From contig JAHEAT010000025.1 of the NCBI GenBank assembly GCA_024642605.1, positions 1 to 9,552 of the forward strand: DNA of 9,552 nucleotides, in the 5' to 3' direction. The notes under the pieces are model-generated. The model did no database searches. It saw only the letters and a list, made by a program, of their open reading frames with translations, and had not been told where the DNA came from. Positions 1 to 6,344 of the stretch are shown here, piece by piece. Each line of letters starts with the position of its first letter. The first letter of the stretch is position 1. Made by a program: the position numbers and the translations under genes. Source of the stretch: Microbacteriaceae bacterium (lineage in GTDB: Bacteria > Actinomycetota > Actinomycetes > Actinomycetales > Microbacteriaceae).

Positions 1-560
1 ACCTGAAGTATGAAGGTGGAGTGCACCGCGTTCAGCGCGTGCCGGTTACCGAAACTCAGGGCCGCATTCACACCTCAGCTGCCGGCGTGCTCGTCTTTCC
101 AGAAGTTGATGCTCCCGAAGAAGTCGAGATCAGCCAAAATGATCTTCGAATCGATGTTTACCGTTCTTCCGGCCCCGGCGGTCAGTCGGTAAACACCACC
201 GACTCTGCAGTTCGCATCACCCACTTGCCAACCGGCATCACCGTTGCCATGCAGAACGAAAAGTCACAGCTGCAAAACCGCGAAGCCGCCATGCGCGTTT
301 TGCGCGCGCGTATTCTTGCTGCACAGCAGGAGGCGATCGAAGCCGAACTCAGCGCCGCTCGCAAGTCGCAGGTAAAGTCGGTCGACCGCTCAGAGCGAAT
401 TCGAACCTACAACTTTCCTGAAAACCGCATCGCCGACCACCGCACCGGTTACAAGTCTTACAACCTCGACCAGGTCATGGATGGCGCGCTGGAGCCCGTG
501 GTTCAATCGGCCATTCAAACCGACGAAGAAGCCCGCCTCGCCGCGCTCAACGAGAAGTAA
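1..560 (+). CDS. prfA: Peptide chain release factor 1, C-terminal part (5' end outside window)
   Basis: Release factor 1 enters the ribosomal A site at UAA and UAG and triggers release of the finished protein. The reading frame is open from base 3; bases 1-2 finish an earlier codon. About 185 residues are present, roughly the C-terminal half of a family of about 360 residues. Two diagnostic motifs are seen. The stop-codon reading motif Pro-Val-Thr is at 42-50, inside [19 protein letters not shown]. It is of the PxT type, which separates RF1 from RF2 (SPF). The catalytic GGQ, within [17 protein letters not shown], is at 177-185. The gene ends in TAA directly against the ATG of prmC, whose product methylates the GGQ glutamine, so the two are almost certainly co-transcribed. 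Nine of the eleven complete stop codons in this window are TAA or TAG, readable by this factor. Confidence 0.97.
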   Translation, partial: LKYEGGVHRVQRVPVTETQGRIHTSAAGVLVFPEVDAPEEVEISQNDLRIDVYRSSGPGGQSVNTTDSAVRITHLPTGITVAMQNEKSQLQNREAAMRVLRARILAAQQEAIEAELSAARKSQVKSVDRSERIRTYNFPENRIADHRTGYKSYNLDQVMDGALEPVVQSAIQTDEEARLAALNEK

Positions 561-1418
561 ATGTCGCTGGGTGACCTGCTAGACCAAGCAACCACTCGTT
601 TCGAGGTTGCCGGCATTGAAAGTGCGCGAGTAGACGCCGAGTTGCTGGCCGGATTCGTTTTGGGTTACAGCCGAGGCGAACTGCAGTCTGCGCTAATCGC
701 CGACACCGCAAAGCCGACTCTTCAACAGCTCGAAACTCTTGAGTCTCTTTTCGCGCGTCGCGAAGCGCGTGAACCACTTCAGCACCTAACCGGCGAGGCG
801 CACTTTCGAAACATCACTCTCAAAGTTGGCAAAGGCGTTTTCGTGCCACGACCCGAAACCGAGTGGGTCACCCAATTTGCAGTTGACGCCACCAAGGCAG
901 CCGCGGTTGCCGAGCCCCTCGTGTTCGATCTCTGCGCCGGCTCCGGTGCCATCGGTCTGGCCATCGCCAGTGAAGTTGCAAGCTCTCGCGTGATCGGCAT
1001 CGAAAAATCGCCGGATGCTTTCGCTTTCACTCGCGCGAACTACGAGTCAATCGCTCCCAACAACGGCACCGCCATTCTTGGAGATTTGAGCGAGGCGTCA
1101 AGCGACTTCGATGGGCTCGTCGATGTAGTCATTAGCAACCCGCCTTACATTCCCGACCAGATGGTGCCGGTGTATCCCGAAGTGGCCCTTCACGACCCGG
1201 GGCTGGCCCTCTACGGTGGCACCGATGGTCTCGAGGTTGTTCGCGTGGTGAGCCAAACCGCAAAACGTCTGCTGCACGAGGGCGGCACGCTCGTTATCGA
1301 GCATGCCGACATGCAGGGCGAAGCGGTGCGGCATTTACTATTGAGTGACGGGTGGAGACAGGTTCGCACCCACCAAGATTTCAACGGCAGAGATCGCACG
1401 GCCACTGCCATTCGTTAG
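561..1418 (+). CDS. prmC: Release factor glutamine N5-methyltransferase
   Basis: PrmC (HemK) uses S-adenosylmethionine to methylate the side-chain amide of the glutamine in the GGQ motif of release factors, which raises termination efficiency. The product has 285 residues, normal for the family (277 in E. coli). The N-terminal ~80 residues form the helical release-factor binding domain. The class I methyltransferase fold follows, with the SAM-binding loop DLCAGSGAIG at residues 123-132. The catalytic NPPY signature is at residues 193-196 (NPPYIP), where the target amide is held. The ATG directly follows the TAA of prfA with no spacer. A modest ribosome binding site, GAGAAG (551-556), lies inside the end of prfA, suggesting coupled translation. 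The adjacent enzyme and substrate genes agree with known bacterial synteny. Confidence 0.96.
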   Translation: MSLGDLLDQATTRFEVAGIESARVDAELLAGFVLGYSRGELQSALIADTAKPTLQQLETLESLFARREAREPLQHLTGEAHFRNITLKVGKGVFVPRPETEWVTQFAVDATKAAAVAEPLVFDLCAGSGAIGLAIASEVASSRVIGIEKSPDAFAFTRANYESIAPNNGTAILGDLSEASSDFDGLVDVVISNPPYIPDQMVPVYPEVALHDPGLALYGGTDGLEVVRVVSQTAKRLLHEGGTLVIEHADMQGEAVRHLLLSDGWRQVRTHQDFNGRDRTATAIR

Positions 1419-1434
1419 GCGAAGGGAGAGCAAA

Positions 1435-2124
1435 ATGGAACGCATCTACGATTGCGCAGTCGACACCGACCTACTCACCGGAATGCGCCTGGCCAAGGTT
1501 TCGCTCGGTCGCCACGAACTCGTGGTCTTTCCAACCGACACCGTCTACGGGCTCGGATGCGACGCCTTCTCGGCCAAAGCGGTTGAATCTCTTTTGGCAG
1601 CCAAGGGGCGCGGTCGTCAATCGCCACCTCCGGTGCTAATTCCGAATCTTGCAACCATGCGGGCGCTGGCCGAATTCGTTCCGGCGGCAGCCGTAAAGCT
1701 TGCCGAAACTTTTTGGCCTGGCGCCCTCACCCTCATTCTTCGTTCGCAGCCTTCGCTCAATTGGGATCTGGGCGACACCGAAGGCACCGTTGCTCTGCGT
1801 ATGCCAGATCACAAGATTGCTCTTGCACTTCTCGAAGAGGTTGGGCCTCTCGCGGTTTCGAGCGCAAACCTCACCGGTGAACCAGCCGCGGTAACCTGCG
1901 CTCAAGCAGAACAGTACCTAGGCGCTAAGGTCAAGGTTTACCTCGATGGGGGATCGAGCCCAAAGGGTGAGTCTTCGACCATCCTTGATCTAACTGCTTT
2001 GACACCCGAAGACGACACCGATGCCGAAACTGCTAAAGGCAAGATTCGCGTGGTTCGCAAGGGTGCTCTATCGATCGCGAAAATCCGCTCGGTGGTTGGC
2101 GACAGCCTGGAGGCGCAAGACTAG
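1435..2124 (+). CDS. tsaC: L-threonylcarbamoyladenylate synthase (TsaC/Sua5/YrdC family)
   Basis: This enzyme makes threonylcarbamoyl-AMP from threonine, bicarbonate and ATP, the first step of the t6A37 modification of tRNAs that read ANN codons. The 229-residue product has the YrdC-type signatures: VVFPTDTVYGLG at residues 30-41, the basic stretch KGRGRQSPPP at 57-66, and the nucleotide-binding SSAN at 142-145 followed by LTGEPA. It is a single-domain TsaC-like protein without the C-terminal Sua5 domain, similar in size to the mycobacterial gene at the same position (Rv1301). The ATG at 1435 was chosen because GAAGGGAGAG (1421-1430) precedes it. The frame stays open upstream to 1345, but that would overlap prmC by 74 nt and add a non-conserved stretch. 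Some Microbacteriaceae annotations call this family simply Sua5/YciO/YrdC. Confidence 0.93.
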   Translation: MERIYDCAVDTDLLTGMRLAKVSLGRHELVVFPTDTVYGLGCDAFSAKAVESLLAAKGRGRQSPPPVLIPNLATMRALAEFVPAAAVKLAETFWPGALTLILRSQPSLNWDLGDTEGTVALRMPDHKIALALLEEVGPLAVSSANLTGEPAAVTCAQAEQYLGAKVKVYLDGGSSPKGESSTILDLTALTPEDDTDAETAKGKIRVVRKGALSIAKIRSVVGDSLEAQD

Positions 2125-3233
2125 TGCGCGCGTATCTGCTCATGTTCGCGATTGCGGCGGTGGTCACTTTTTTGGCTACGCATGTGGTGCGACGAGTAGC
2201 CGCTAAGCGCAATCTTCACCTAGAGATTCGCGAGCGTGATGCTCATAAGGTGCCTACTCCTCGCCTCGGTGGCGTGGCCATGTATGCCGGTTTCTTGGTC
2301 ACCATCCTTATTGCCTGGCCGCTTGGCTGGTTTTCGGCGGTTTTTGCTAATCCGGCACAGGTCATTGCTATTGTCGTTGCCGTCACGCTCATCACAGCCA
2401 TTGGCGTGCTCGACGACCTGTTTGATCTCGACTGGACCCTAAAACTTGCGGGTCAGTTCGTAGTTGCCGGCATCATCGCTTGGCAGGGTGTGCAAATTGT
2501 TTCGCTGCCAATCTCGGGCCTAACCATCGGTTCTTTCGGCATAAGCCTCGTGGCAACCGTGTTTATCACCGTGTTAGTTATGAACGCCGTCAACTTCATC
2601 GATGGCCTCGATGGGCTGGTCGCCGGAGTGGTCTTTATCGGAACCACTGTTTTTTTCATCTACACCTATCTTTTGGCTCAAGAAATCTCGCCAACCAACT
2701 ATTTCAACCTTGCCGGTCTTCTTTCGGCCATCGTGCTCGGTATGTGCGCAGGCTTCTTGCCGCACAACTGGCACCGAGCCAAGATCTTTATGGGTGACAG
2801 CGGCGCTTATCAGTTGGGCTTGCTGATGGCTGTTTCGGCACTCGCCGTGACCGGTCAGGTCGACCCGGGTGTACTCACCCGCAACGACGTGATTCCGGCG
2901 CTGCTTCCGCTGGTTTTGCCGCTGAGCATTCTGGTGCTGCCTCTACTCGACTTTGGTTTGGCGGTGGTTCGCCGCCTTCGCGCTGGCAAGTCGCCGTTTA
3001 GTGCCGACCGCAAGCACATTCACCACCGCTTGCAAGACTTTGGCCACTCGCATCTCGGGTCGGTGGTGGTGTTCTACCTGTGGACCACTTTGATTTCCAC
3101 CAGCTGTCTGTTGTTCTATTTCTTCTCTGGCAAAGTCGTTCTGGTTTTCTTCCTGGTTGGTTTACTGGGATGCCTCACCTACACGCTCTGGCCAGTAATT
3201 CGTAACCGCCAAACCAAACGGAGGTCGGCATGA
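2124..3233 (+). CDS. wecA: Undecaprenyl/decaprenyl-phosphate sugar-1-phosphate transferase (WecA/MraY family)
   Basis: An integral membrane enzyme that moves a sugar-1-phosphate, most likely GlcNAc-1-P from UDP-GlcNAc, onto a polyprenyl phosphate. This starts a cell-wall glycopolymer on the inner face of the membrane. The 369-residue product is rich in hydrophobic helices (about 10-11). It carries the family motifs in order: HKVPTPRLGG at residues 41-50, the Mg-binding DDLFDLD at 97-103, NAVNFIDGLDGL at 154-165, and HIHHRL at 298-303. The HIHH type motif favours WecA/TagO-like enzymes over MraY. The mycobacterial gene here (Rv1302, rfe) starts the arabinogalactan linker; in a bacterium without arabinogalactan the product would be another wall glycopolymer, so the exact polymer is unknown. 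The start is GTG, sharing one base with the tsaC stop (TAGTG), with GGAGG at 2109-2113. Confidence 0.93.
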   Translation: MRAYLLMFAIAAVVTFLATHVVRRVAAKRNLHLEIRERDAHKVPTPRLGGVAMYAGFLVTILIAWPLGWFSAVFANPAQVIAIVVAVTLITAIGVLDDLFDLDWTLKLAGQFVVAGIIAWQGVQIVSLPISGLTIGSFGISLVATVFITVLVMNAVNFIDGLDGLVAGVVFIGTTVFFIYTYLLAQEISPTNYFNLAGLLSAIVLGMCAGFLPHNWHRAKIFMGDSGAYQLGLLMAVSALAVTGQVDPGVLTRNDVIPALLPLVLPLSILVLPLLDFGLAVVRRLRAGKSPFSADRKHIHHRLQDFGHSHLGSVVVFYLWTTLISTSCLLFYFFSGKVVLVFFLVGLLGCLTYTLWPVIRNRQTKRRSA

Positions 3234-3637
3234 GCCGCGTAACCAACATCACCGATCTGTTCAAACTCGTGCTGAAGCAGGGCACCTTGCTTTCTGCCGC
3301 CATCGCAGCTTTTGGTTCGGCAATTGGCTTCTTGGTGGCTGGTGATGCCGGGGTAAACAGCGCACTCATCGGCGCTGCCATTGCGCTCGCTTTCAATGCT
3401 CTAACCGCAGTGAGCATTTGGGCTGGTTCGAAGCTTGCTCTCGGCGGCTTCTATGCGCTAGTGCTCGGTGGTTGGCTCCTTAAAATCGTGGTTTTTATGA
3501 TTCTTCTAGCGACTCTCAAAGGCGCTTCGTTTATTGACGGCCCAACCCTGTTTTTCACCATCGTGGCATGCGTTCTAGGAGGCCTGGCCATCGATTCGCT
3601 GGCCATTCTGCGCGCACGAATTCCAGCCGTTGACTGA
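3230..3637 (+). CDS. Small four-helix membrane protein at the AtpI position
   Basis: A 135-residue protein with four predicted membrane helices at roughly residues 18-38, 42-66, 73-95 and 105-128, no obvious signal peptide and a short basic start (KLVLKQ). It sits where mycobacteria have Rv1303 and where many bacteria have atpI (uncI), a poorly conserved helper linked to c-ring assembly or Mg2+ supply. Assignment to that role rests on position, size and topology; there is no catalytic motif to confirm it. The ATG overlaps the wecA stop in ATGA, and a near-perfect ribosome binding site ACGGAGGT lies at 3218-3225. Its translation is therefore tied to the glycosyltransferase, and a likely promoter separates it from atpB. 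Confidence 0.8.
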   Translation: MSRVTNITDLFKLVLKQGTLLSAAIAAFGSAIGFLVAGDAGVNSALIGAAIALAFNALTAVSIWAGSKLALGGFYALVLGGWLLKIVVFMILLATLKGASFIDGPTLFFTIVACVLGGLAIDSLAILRARIPAVD

Positions 3638-3667
3638 GTGGTAATTTTTAGCAAAAAAGCCAATGAA

Positions 3668-3686
3668 TTAGGCGCACTTAGGGCGC
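3668..3686 (+). repeat. Direct repeat pair TTAGGCGC / TTAGGGCGC next to the -35
   Basis: TTAGGCGC at 3668-3675 and TTAGGGCGC at 3678-3686 are direct repeats offset by 10 nt, about one helical turn, and end right at the putative -35. This spacing is what a regulator binding one DNA face, or the C-terminal domain of the RNA polymerase alpha subunit, could use. The copies differ by one G, so chance is possible. Confidence 0.35.
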
Positions 3687-3712
3687 TTGACGGGCCTAAA
3701 TACTGTTAGACT
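3687..3712 (+). promoter_or_regulatory. Putative promoter of the atp operon
   Basis: A good -35 hexamer TTGACG lies at 3687-3692, and an extended -10 (TGT followed by TAGACT) at 3704-3712. The hexamer spacing is 14 nt, shorter than the usual 16-18. The extended -10 may compensate, or the true -35 may be the weaker CGCTTG at 3684-3689 with 17 nt spacing. Transcription would start near 3718-3720, giving a leader of about 100 nt before atpB. Position in the only long gap supports the call; the short spacing lowers confidence. Confidence 0.45.
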
Positions 3713-3720
3713 TTGAGCAA

Positions 3721-3746
3721 TCACCCAGAAGAAAATTTTTGGGTGA
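3721..3746 (+). promoter_or_regulatory. Strong hairpin near the predicted 5' end of the atp mRNA
   Basis: TCACCCA (3721-3727) is perfectly complementary to TGGGTGA (3740-3746). A G-U pair and two A-U pairs extend the stem to 10 bp around a six-base loop GAAAAT (3731-3736). If transcription starts near 3719 the hairpin lies at the very 5' end of the transcript, where such structures are known to protect mRNA from decay. No T tract follows the stem, so it is not a typical intrinsic terminator. As DNA, the same inverted repeat could also be an operator. Confidence 0.55.
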
Positions 3747-3814
3747 GCCACACTGTAAATCGCCGCGAGGTTACAACGCCTTGCCCCGAAACAGGAGCCG
3801 AAGCTGCTTACTAA
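3743..3814 (+). other. Possible 23-codon leader ORF upstream of atpB
   Basis: A GTG at 3743 opens 23 codons (starting MSHTVNRREV) that stop with TAA at 3812-3814, four bases before the TTG of atpB. There is no well-placed ribosome binding site, and the GTG lies in the right arm of the leader hairpin, so translation is doubtful. It is listed because termination so close to the TTG would allow coupled initiation there, and the TTG otherwise lacks a ribosome binding site. Confidence 0.15.
3793..3797 (+). promoter_or_regulatory. Ribosome binding site AGGAG that questions the atpB start
   Basis: AGGAG is the only good Shine-Dalgarno sequence before atpB. It is 21 nt from the TTG at 3819, too far for normal use, but exactly 6 nt from an in-frame CTG at 3804. 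This favours a rare CTG start, which would add five residues to the protein. Confidence 0.5.
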
Positions 3815-3818
3815 CGTC

Positions 3819-4643
3819 TTGAACCTGCTCACCGCAGCTTCTTCCGAAGCCTCGGGTGATGGCTTCGTCGGGCCGAGCCTCGAAGACTTTTATCCTGACG
3901 ACGTTTTGTTTCAGGGCACCTTCTTTGCCATCAACCGAATCATGTTGATTCGCCTGTTCGTTCTTGTGGCCTTGGTTGTTGTTTTCTGGATTCTCTCCAC
4001 TCGCTTCAAATCGGCCATCGCAGCTGAACGCTACGTTCCTACCAAGTTCCAACTGCTCGGCGAAATCGCCCTTGGTTTCGTGCGCAACAACATTGCCCAC
4101 GACCAGCTGGGCAAAAAAGACGGCGACCGCTTCCTGCCGCTGATCACAACAATCTTCTTCACGGTGTTTGGCATGAACATCACCGGAATCATCCCGGGCT
4201 TCAACATCGCCGGCTCGTCACTCATTGGTTTGTCGATTGTGCTTGCACTCGCCGTATACGTAACCTTCATCTACGCAGGTATCAAGCGCCACGGTATGGG
4301 CTTCTTCAAGAACTCGCTGTTTCCCAGCGGAGTGCCAAAGCTTCTATACATCTTGGTAACTCCTATCGAGTTCCTTTCAAACTTCATTCTTCGCCCAGCA
4401 ACTCTTGCACTTCGTCTAACCATGAACATGCTTGCCGGGCACCTTTTGTTGGTGCTCTGTTTCTCGGCAACTTGGTTCTTCTTCTTCCAATCTGAGGGTC
4501 TATGGAAGGCCTTCGGACTCGGAACATTCCTGTTCGGATTCGTCTTCACTCTCTTCGAGATTCTGGTGGCGTTTCTACAGGCCTACGTTTTCACTCTGCT
4601 GACCACTGTTTACATTCAGTTGTCGCTGGCAGATGAGCACTAA
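3819..4643 (+). CDS. atpB: F1Fo ATP synthase subunit a
   Basis: Subunit a provides the two proton half-channels at the stator face next to the c ring. The product has 274 residues from the TTG at 3819, or 279 if the in-frame CTG at 3804 with its well-placed AGGAG is used. No ATG or GTG lies nearby in frame. The family landmarks are present: KKDGDRFLPLITTIFF, GMNITGIIPGFNIAG, and LALRLTMNMLAGH carrying the essential arginine (Arg199 from the TTG), the counterpart of E. coli Arg210. The C-terminal helix ILVAFLQAYVFTLLTTVYI keeps the conserved glutamine. About six hydrophobic helices are visible, and the short soluble N-terminus lacks a clear signal peptide. It is the first gene of the atp operon, preceded by the putative promoter and leader. 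Confidence 0.95.
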   Translation: MNLLTAASSEASGDGFVGPSLEDFYPDDVLFQGTFFAINRIMLIRLFVLVALVVVFWILSTRFKSAIAAERYVPTKFQLLGEIALGFVRNNIAHDQLGKKDGDRFLPLITTIFFTVFGMNITGIIPGFNIAGSSLIGLSIVLALAVYVTFIYAGIKRHGMGFFKNSLFPSGVPKLLYILVTPIEFLSNFILRPATLALRLTMNMLAGHLLLVLCFSATWFFFFQSEGLWKAFGLGTFLFGFVFTLFEILVAFLQAYVFTLLTTVYIQLSLADEH

Positions 4644-4666
4644 GAACTAGCAACCGTTAGTTCTTA
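4641..4666 (+). repeat. Inverted repeat starting at the atpB stop codon
   Basis: TAAGAACTA (4641-4649) is perfectly complementary to TAGTTCTTA (4658-4666). The inner bases add a G-U and a C-G pair, giving an 11-bp stem with the loop AACC (4652-4655). The left arm begins with the atpB stop codon. The stem is AT-rich and is followed by AAACC rather than a T tract, so a terminator is unlikely. A role in mRNA processing or in setting atpE expression apart from atpB is possible. Confidence 0.55.
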
Positions 4667-4667
4667 A

Positions 4668-4922
<255 letters not shown>

Positions 4923-4947
4923 CTAAAAAACTTTAAGGACAACAAGC

Positions 4948-5493
4948 GTGATTACAAACCACATTTCAGCAGAGGTTGGCAACCCGCTAATTCCTGCTGT
5001 GCCAGACCTGTTCTGGTCTTCGGTTGTATTTGTGATTCTGCTTGCCTTTTTCTGGGTAAAGGTTCTTCCTGGGTTCAAAAAGACCCTGGATGACCGCACC
5101 GAAGCCATCGAGGGTCGTCTGGCAGCAGCCGAACGAGCTCAGGCCGAAGTAGCCGAGAAAACCGCTGAGATTGCAAAGGCGCAAGAGAACTCTCGCGCCG
5201 AAGCAGCCGAAGTTCGTGAACAGGCTCGGGTTGAGGGTGTCGCCATCCTTGCTGAGCTAAAAGAGCACGCCAACCAGGAGGCTGCGCGCATTACCGCAAC
5301 CGCTAAGGCTCAGATCGAGGCAGAGCGCCAAGCCGCTCTCATCTCGCTTCGTGCTGAGGTTGGAAATCTCGCAATCGAACTCGCATCTCAGGTAGTTGGC
5401 GCAAGCCTAAAGAGCGACAAAGTTGCCACCGGCGTGGTCGACTCGTTCTTGGCTGAACTTGAAACCAACGACAAGGCAAGCAAGGGTAAGTAA
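4948..5493 (+). CDS. atpF: F1Fo ATP synthase subunit b
   Basis: Subunit b is the peripheral stalk that holds F1 against rotation. The 181-residue product has a short N-terminal segment with the typical NPLIPAVPDLFW, one membrane helix at about residues 21-40, then a long charged alanine- and glutamate-rich coiled coil to about residue 150 that would bind delta. It is not fused to delta, unlike the second b-type gene of mycobacteria, and only one b gene is present. The start is GTG at 4948, supported by AAGGAC (4935-4940) with 7 nt spacing. Its stop overlaps the start of atpH by one base (TAATG), implying translational coupling of the two stalk subunits that contact each other. Confidence 0.95.
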   Translation: MITNHISAEVGNPLIPAVPDLFWSSVVFVILLAFFWVKVLPGFKKTLDDRTEAIEGRLAAAERAQAEVAEKTAEIAKAQENSRAEAAEVREQARVEGVAILAELKEHANQEAARITATAKAQIEAERQAALISLRAEVGNLAIELASQVVGASLKSDKVATGVVDSFLAELETNDKASKGK

Positions 5494-6296
5494 TGGCTAG
5501 TTCAACCAGACAGGCGTTGGCTGCCGCCAAGGAAGCGGTTGCTCCGCTTCTAAAGAAGGCAGACATTCGTTTCGCCGAAGAGCTGTTCACCGTTGGTGCA
5601 GCAGTTGCTTCGTCGATTCAGTTGCGAAACCTACTCTCCGACCCTTCGGGAGAGGCCAAGTCAAAGCTTGGAGCACTTGAGGCCGTTTTCGGCAAGAGTG
5701 TTTCTAAAGATGCTGTGGCTTTTGCAAACACGCTTTCTGGACTCCGTTGGTCTAAGGGTTCCGACCTGGCTTCGGCTTTCGAACAAATCGGCGTTTACGT
5801 CGTGGCTTCGATTGCCTCGAAGGCCGGAACCTTAGACAAACTGGAGAACGAGCTTTTCGCATCCCGTCAGGTGGTCGACAGCGACCGCGAGCTTCAAGCC
5901 GCATTGTCTTCGAGACAAGCGTCGCTCGATTCAAAGGTTGCACTTGTTGCTGGCTTATTCAAAGGCAAACTAAGCGCGGATGCATCGCTGCTGGTTCGCT
6001 TTGCCGTGGTTGGTTCGCGCCACCACAAGGTGAGCACCGTTCTTGAGCACTTCGGCAAGCAGGTTTCTGAGGTTGCCAATCGAGTCGTCGCCACCGTAAC
6101 CGTTGCCCAGCCGCTATCTGCAACACAGTTGAAGCGACTTGAGGCAACCCTGTCGAAGAACTACGGACAGGCACTAAACCTAAATGTCGAGATCGACCCA
6201 AGCATCCTCGGTGGTGTTAAGGTTCAGGTCTCGGGAGAAATCATCGACGGAAGCGTTGCTAACCGTCTAAACCAAGCAAAGTTGCAGCTCGCCTAG
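5493..6296 (+). CDS. atpH: F1Fo ATP synthase subunit delta
   Basis: Delta links the top of F1 to the b stalk. The product has 267 residues, clearly longer than the ~177 of E. coli. Long delta subunits of about 260-275 residues are usual in actinobacteria such as Streptomyces and Microbacteriaceae. The N-terminal helical domain begins with SSTRQALAAAKEAV. The C-terminal signature LGGVKVQVSGEIIDGSV near the end, followed by ANRLNQ, is the conserved OSCP/delta motif. The ATG at 5493 shares one base with the atpF stop, and AAGGG (5482-5486) sits 6 nt upstream inside atpF. It ends in TAG inside an 8-bp palindrome GCCTAGGC (6291-6298), probably by chance. Confidence 0.95.
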   Translation: MASSTRQALAAAKEAVAPLLKKADIRFAEELFTVGAAVASSIQLRNLLSDPSGEAKSKLGALEAVFGKSVSKDAVAFANTLSGLRWSKGSDLASAFEQIGVYVVASIASKAGTLDKLENELFASRQVVDSDRELQAALSSRQASLDSKVALVAGLFKGKLSADASLLVRFAVVGSRHHKVSTVLEHFGKQVSEVANRVVATVTVAQPLSATQLKRLEATLSKNYGQALNLNVEIDPSILGGVKVQVSGEIIDGSVANRLNQAKLQLA

Positions 6297-6344
6297 GCGA
6301 ACTAAAGACCAACCGGGTTTCGGCCCAGAAGATAGAGGAACGAG

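Larger units (their letters stand above)
3638..3818 (+). other. Intergenic control region and leader of the atp operon
   Basis: The only long gap in the window (181 nt). From left to right it holds an AT-rich patch (3643-3658, a T5 run then an A6 run), two direct repeats (3668-3686), a putative promoter (3687-3712), a 10-bp hairpin (3721-3746), and a weaker hairpin in which GCGAGG at 3765-3770 pairs with CCTTGC at 3779-3784 through one G-U pair. An AGGAG ribosome binding site (3793-3797) closes it. No GC-rich stem followed by a T tract was found after the AtpI-like gene, so some read-through from the upstream genes into the atp operon is likely. Confidence 0.8.

Noticed and set aside
1345..1434. 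Upstream in-frame start for the tsaC-like gene
   Set aside because: It would overlap prmC by 74 nt and add 30 residues (SHPP-like, low-conservation content) not expected in the family, while the ATG at 1435 has a clear purine-rich ribosome binding site.
3620..3660. Possible intrinsic terminator after the AtpI-like gene
   Set aside because: A T5 run is present at 3645-3649, but the sequence before it forms no convincing GC-rich stem, and the T5/A6 pairing alone is too weak.
6291..6330. Hairpin or palindrome in the atpH-atpA gap (GCCTAGGC and GGG/CCC pairings)
   Set aside because: The palindrome is only 8 bp and includes the stop codon. The GGG (6315-6317) with CCC (6324-6326) stem is 3 bp. 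Both are within chance expectation.
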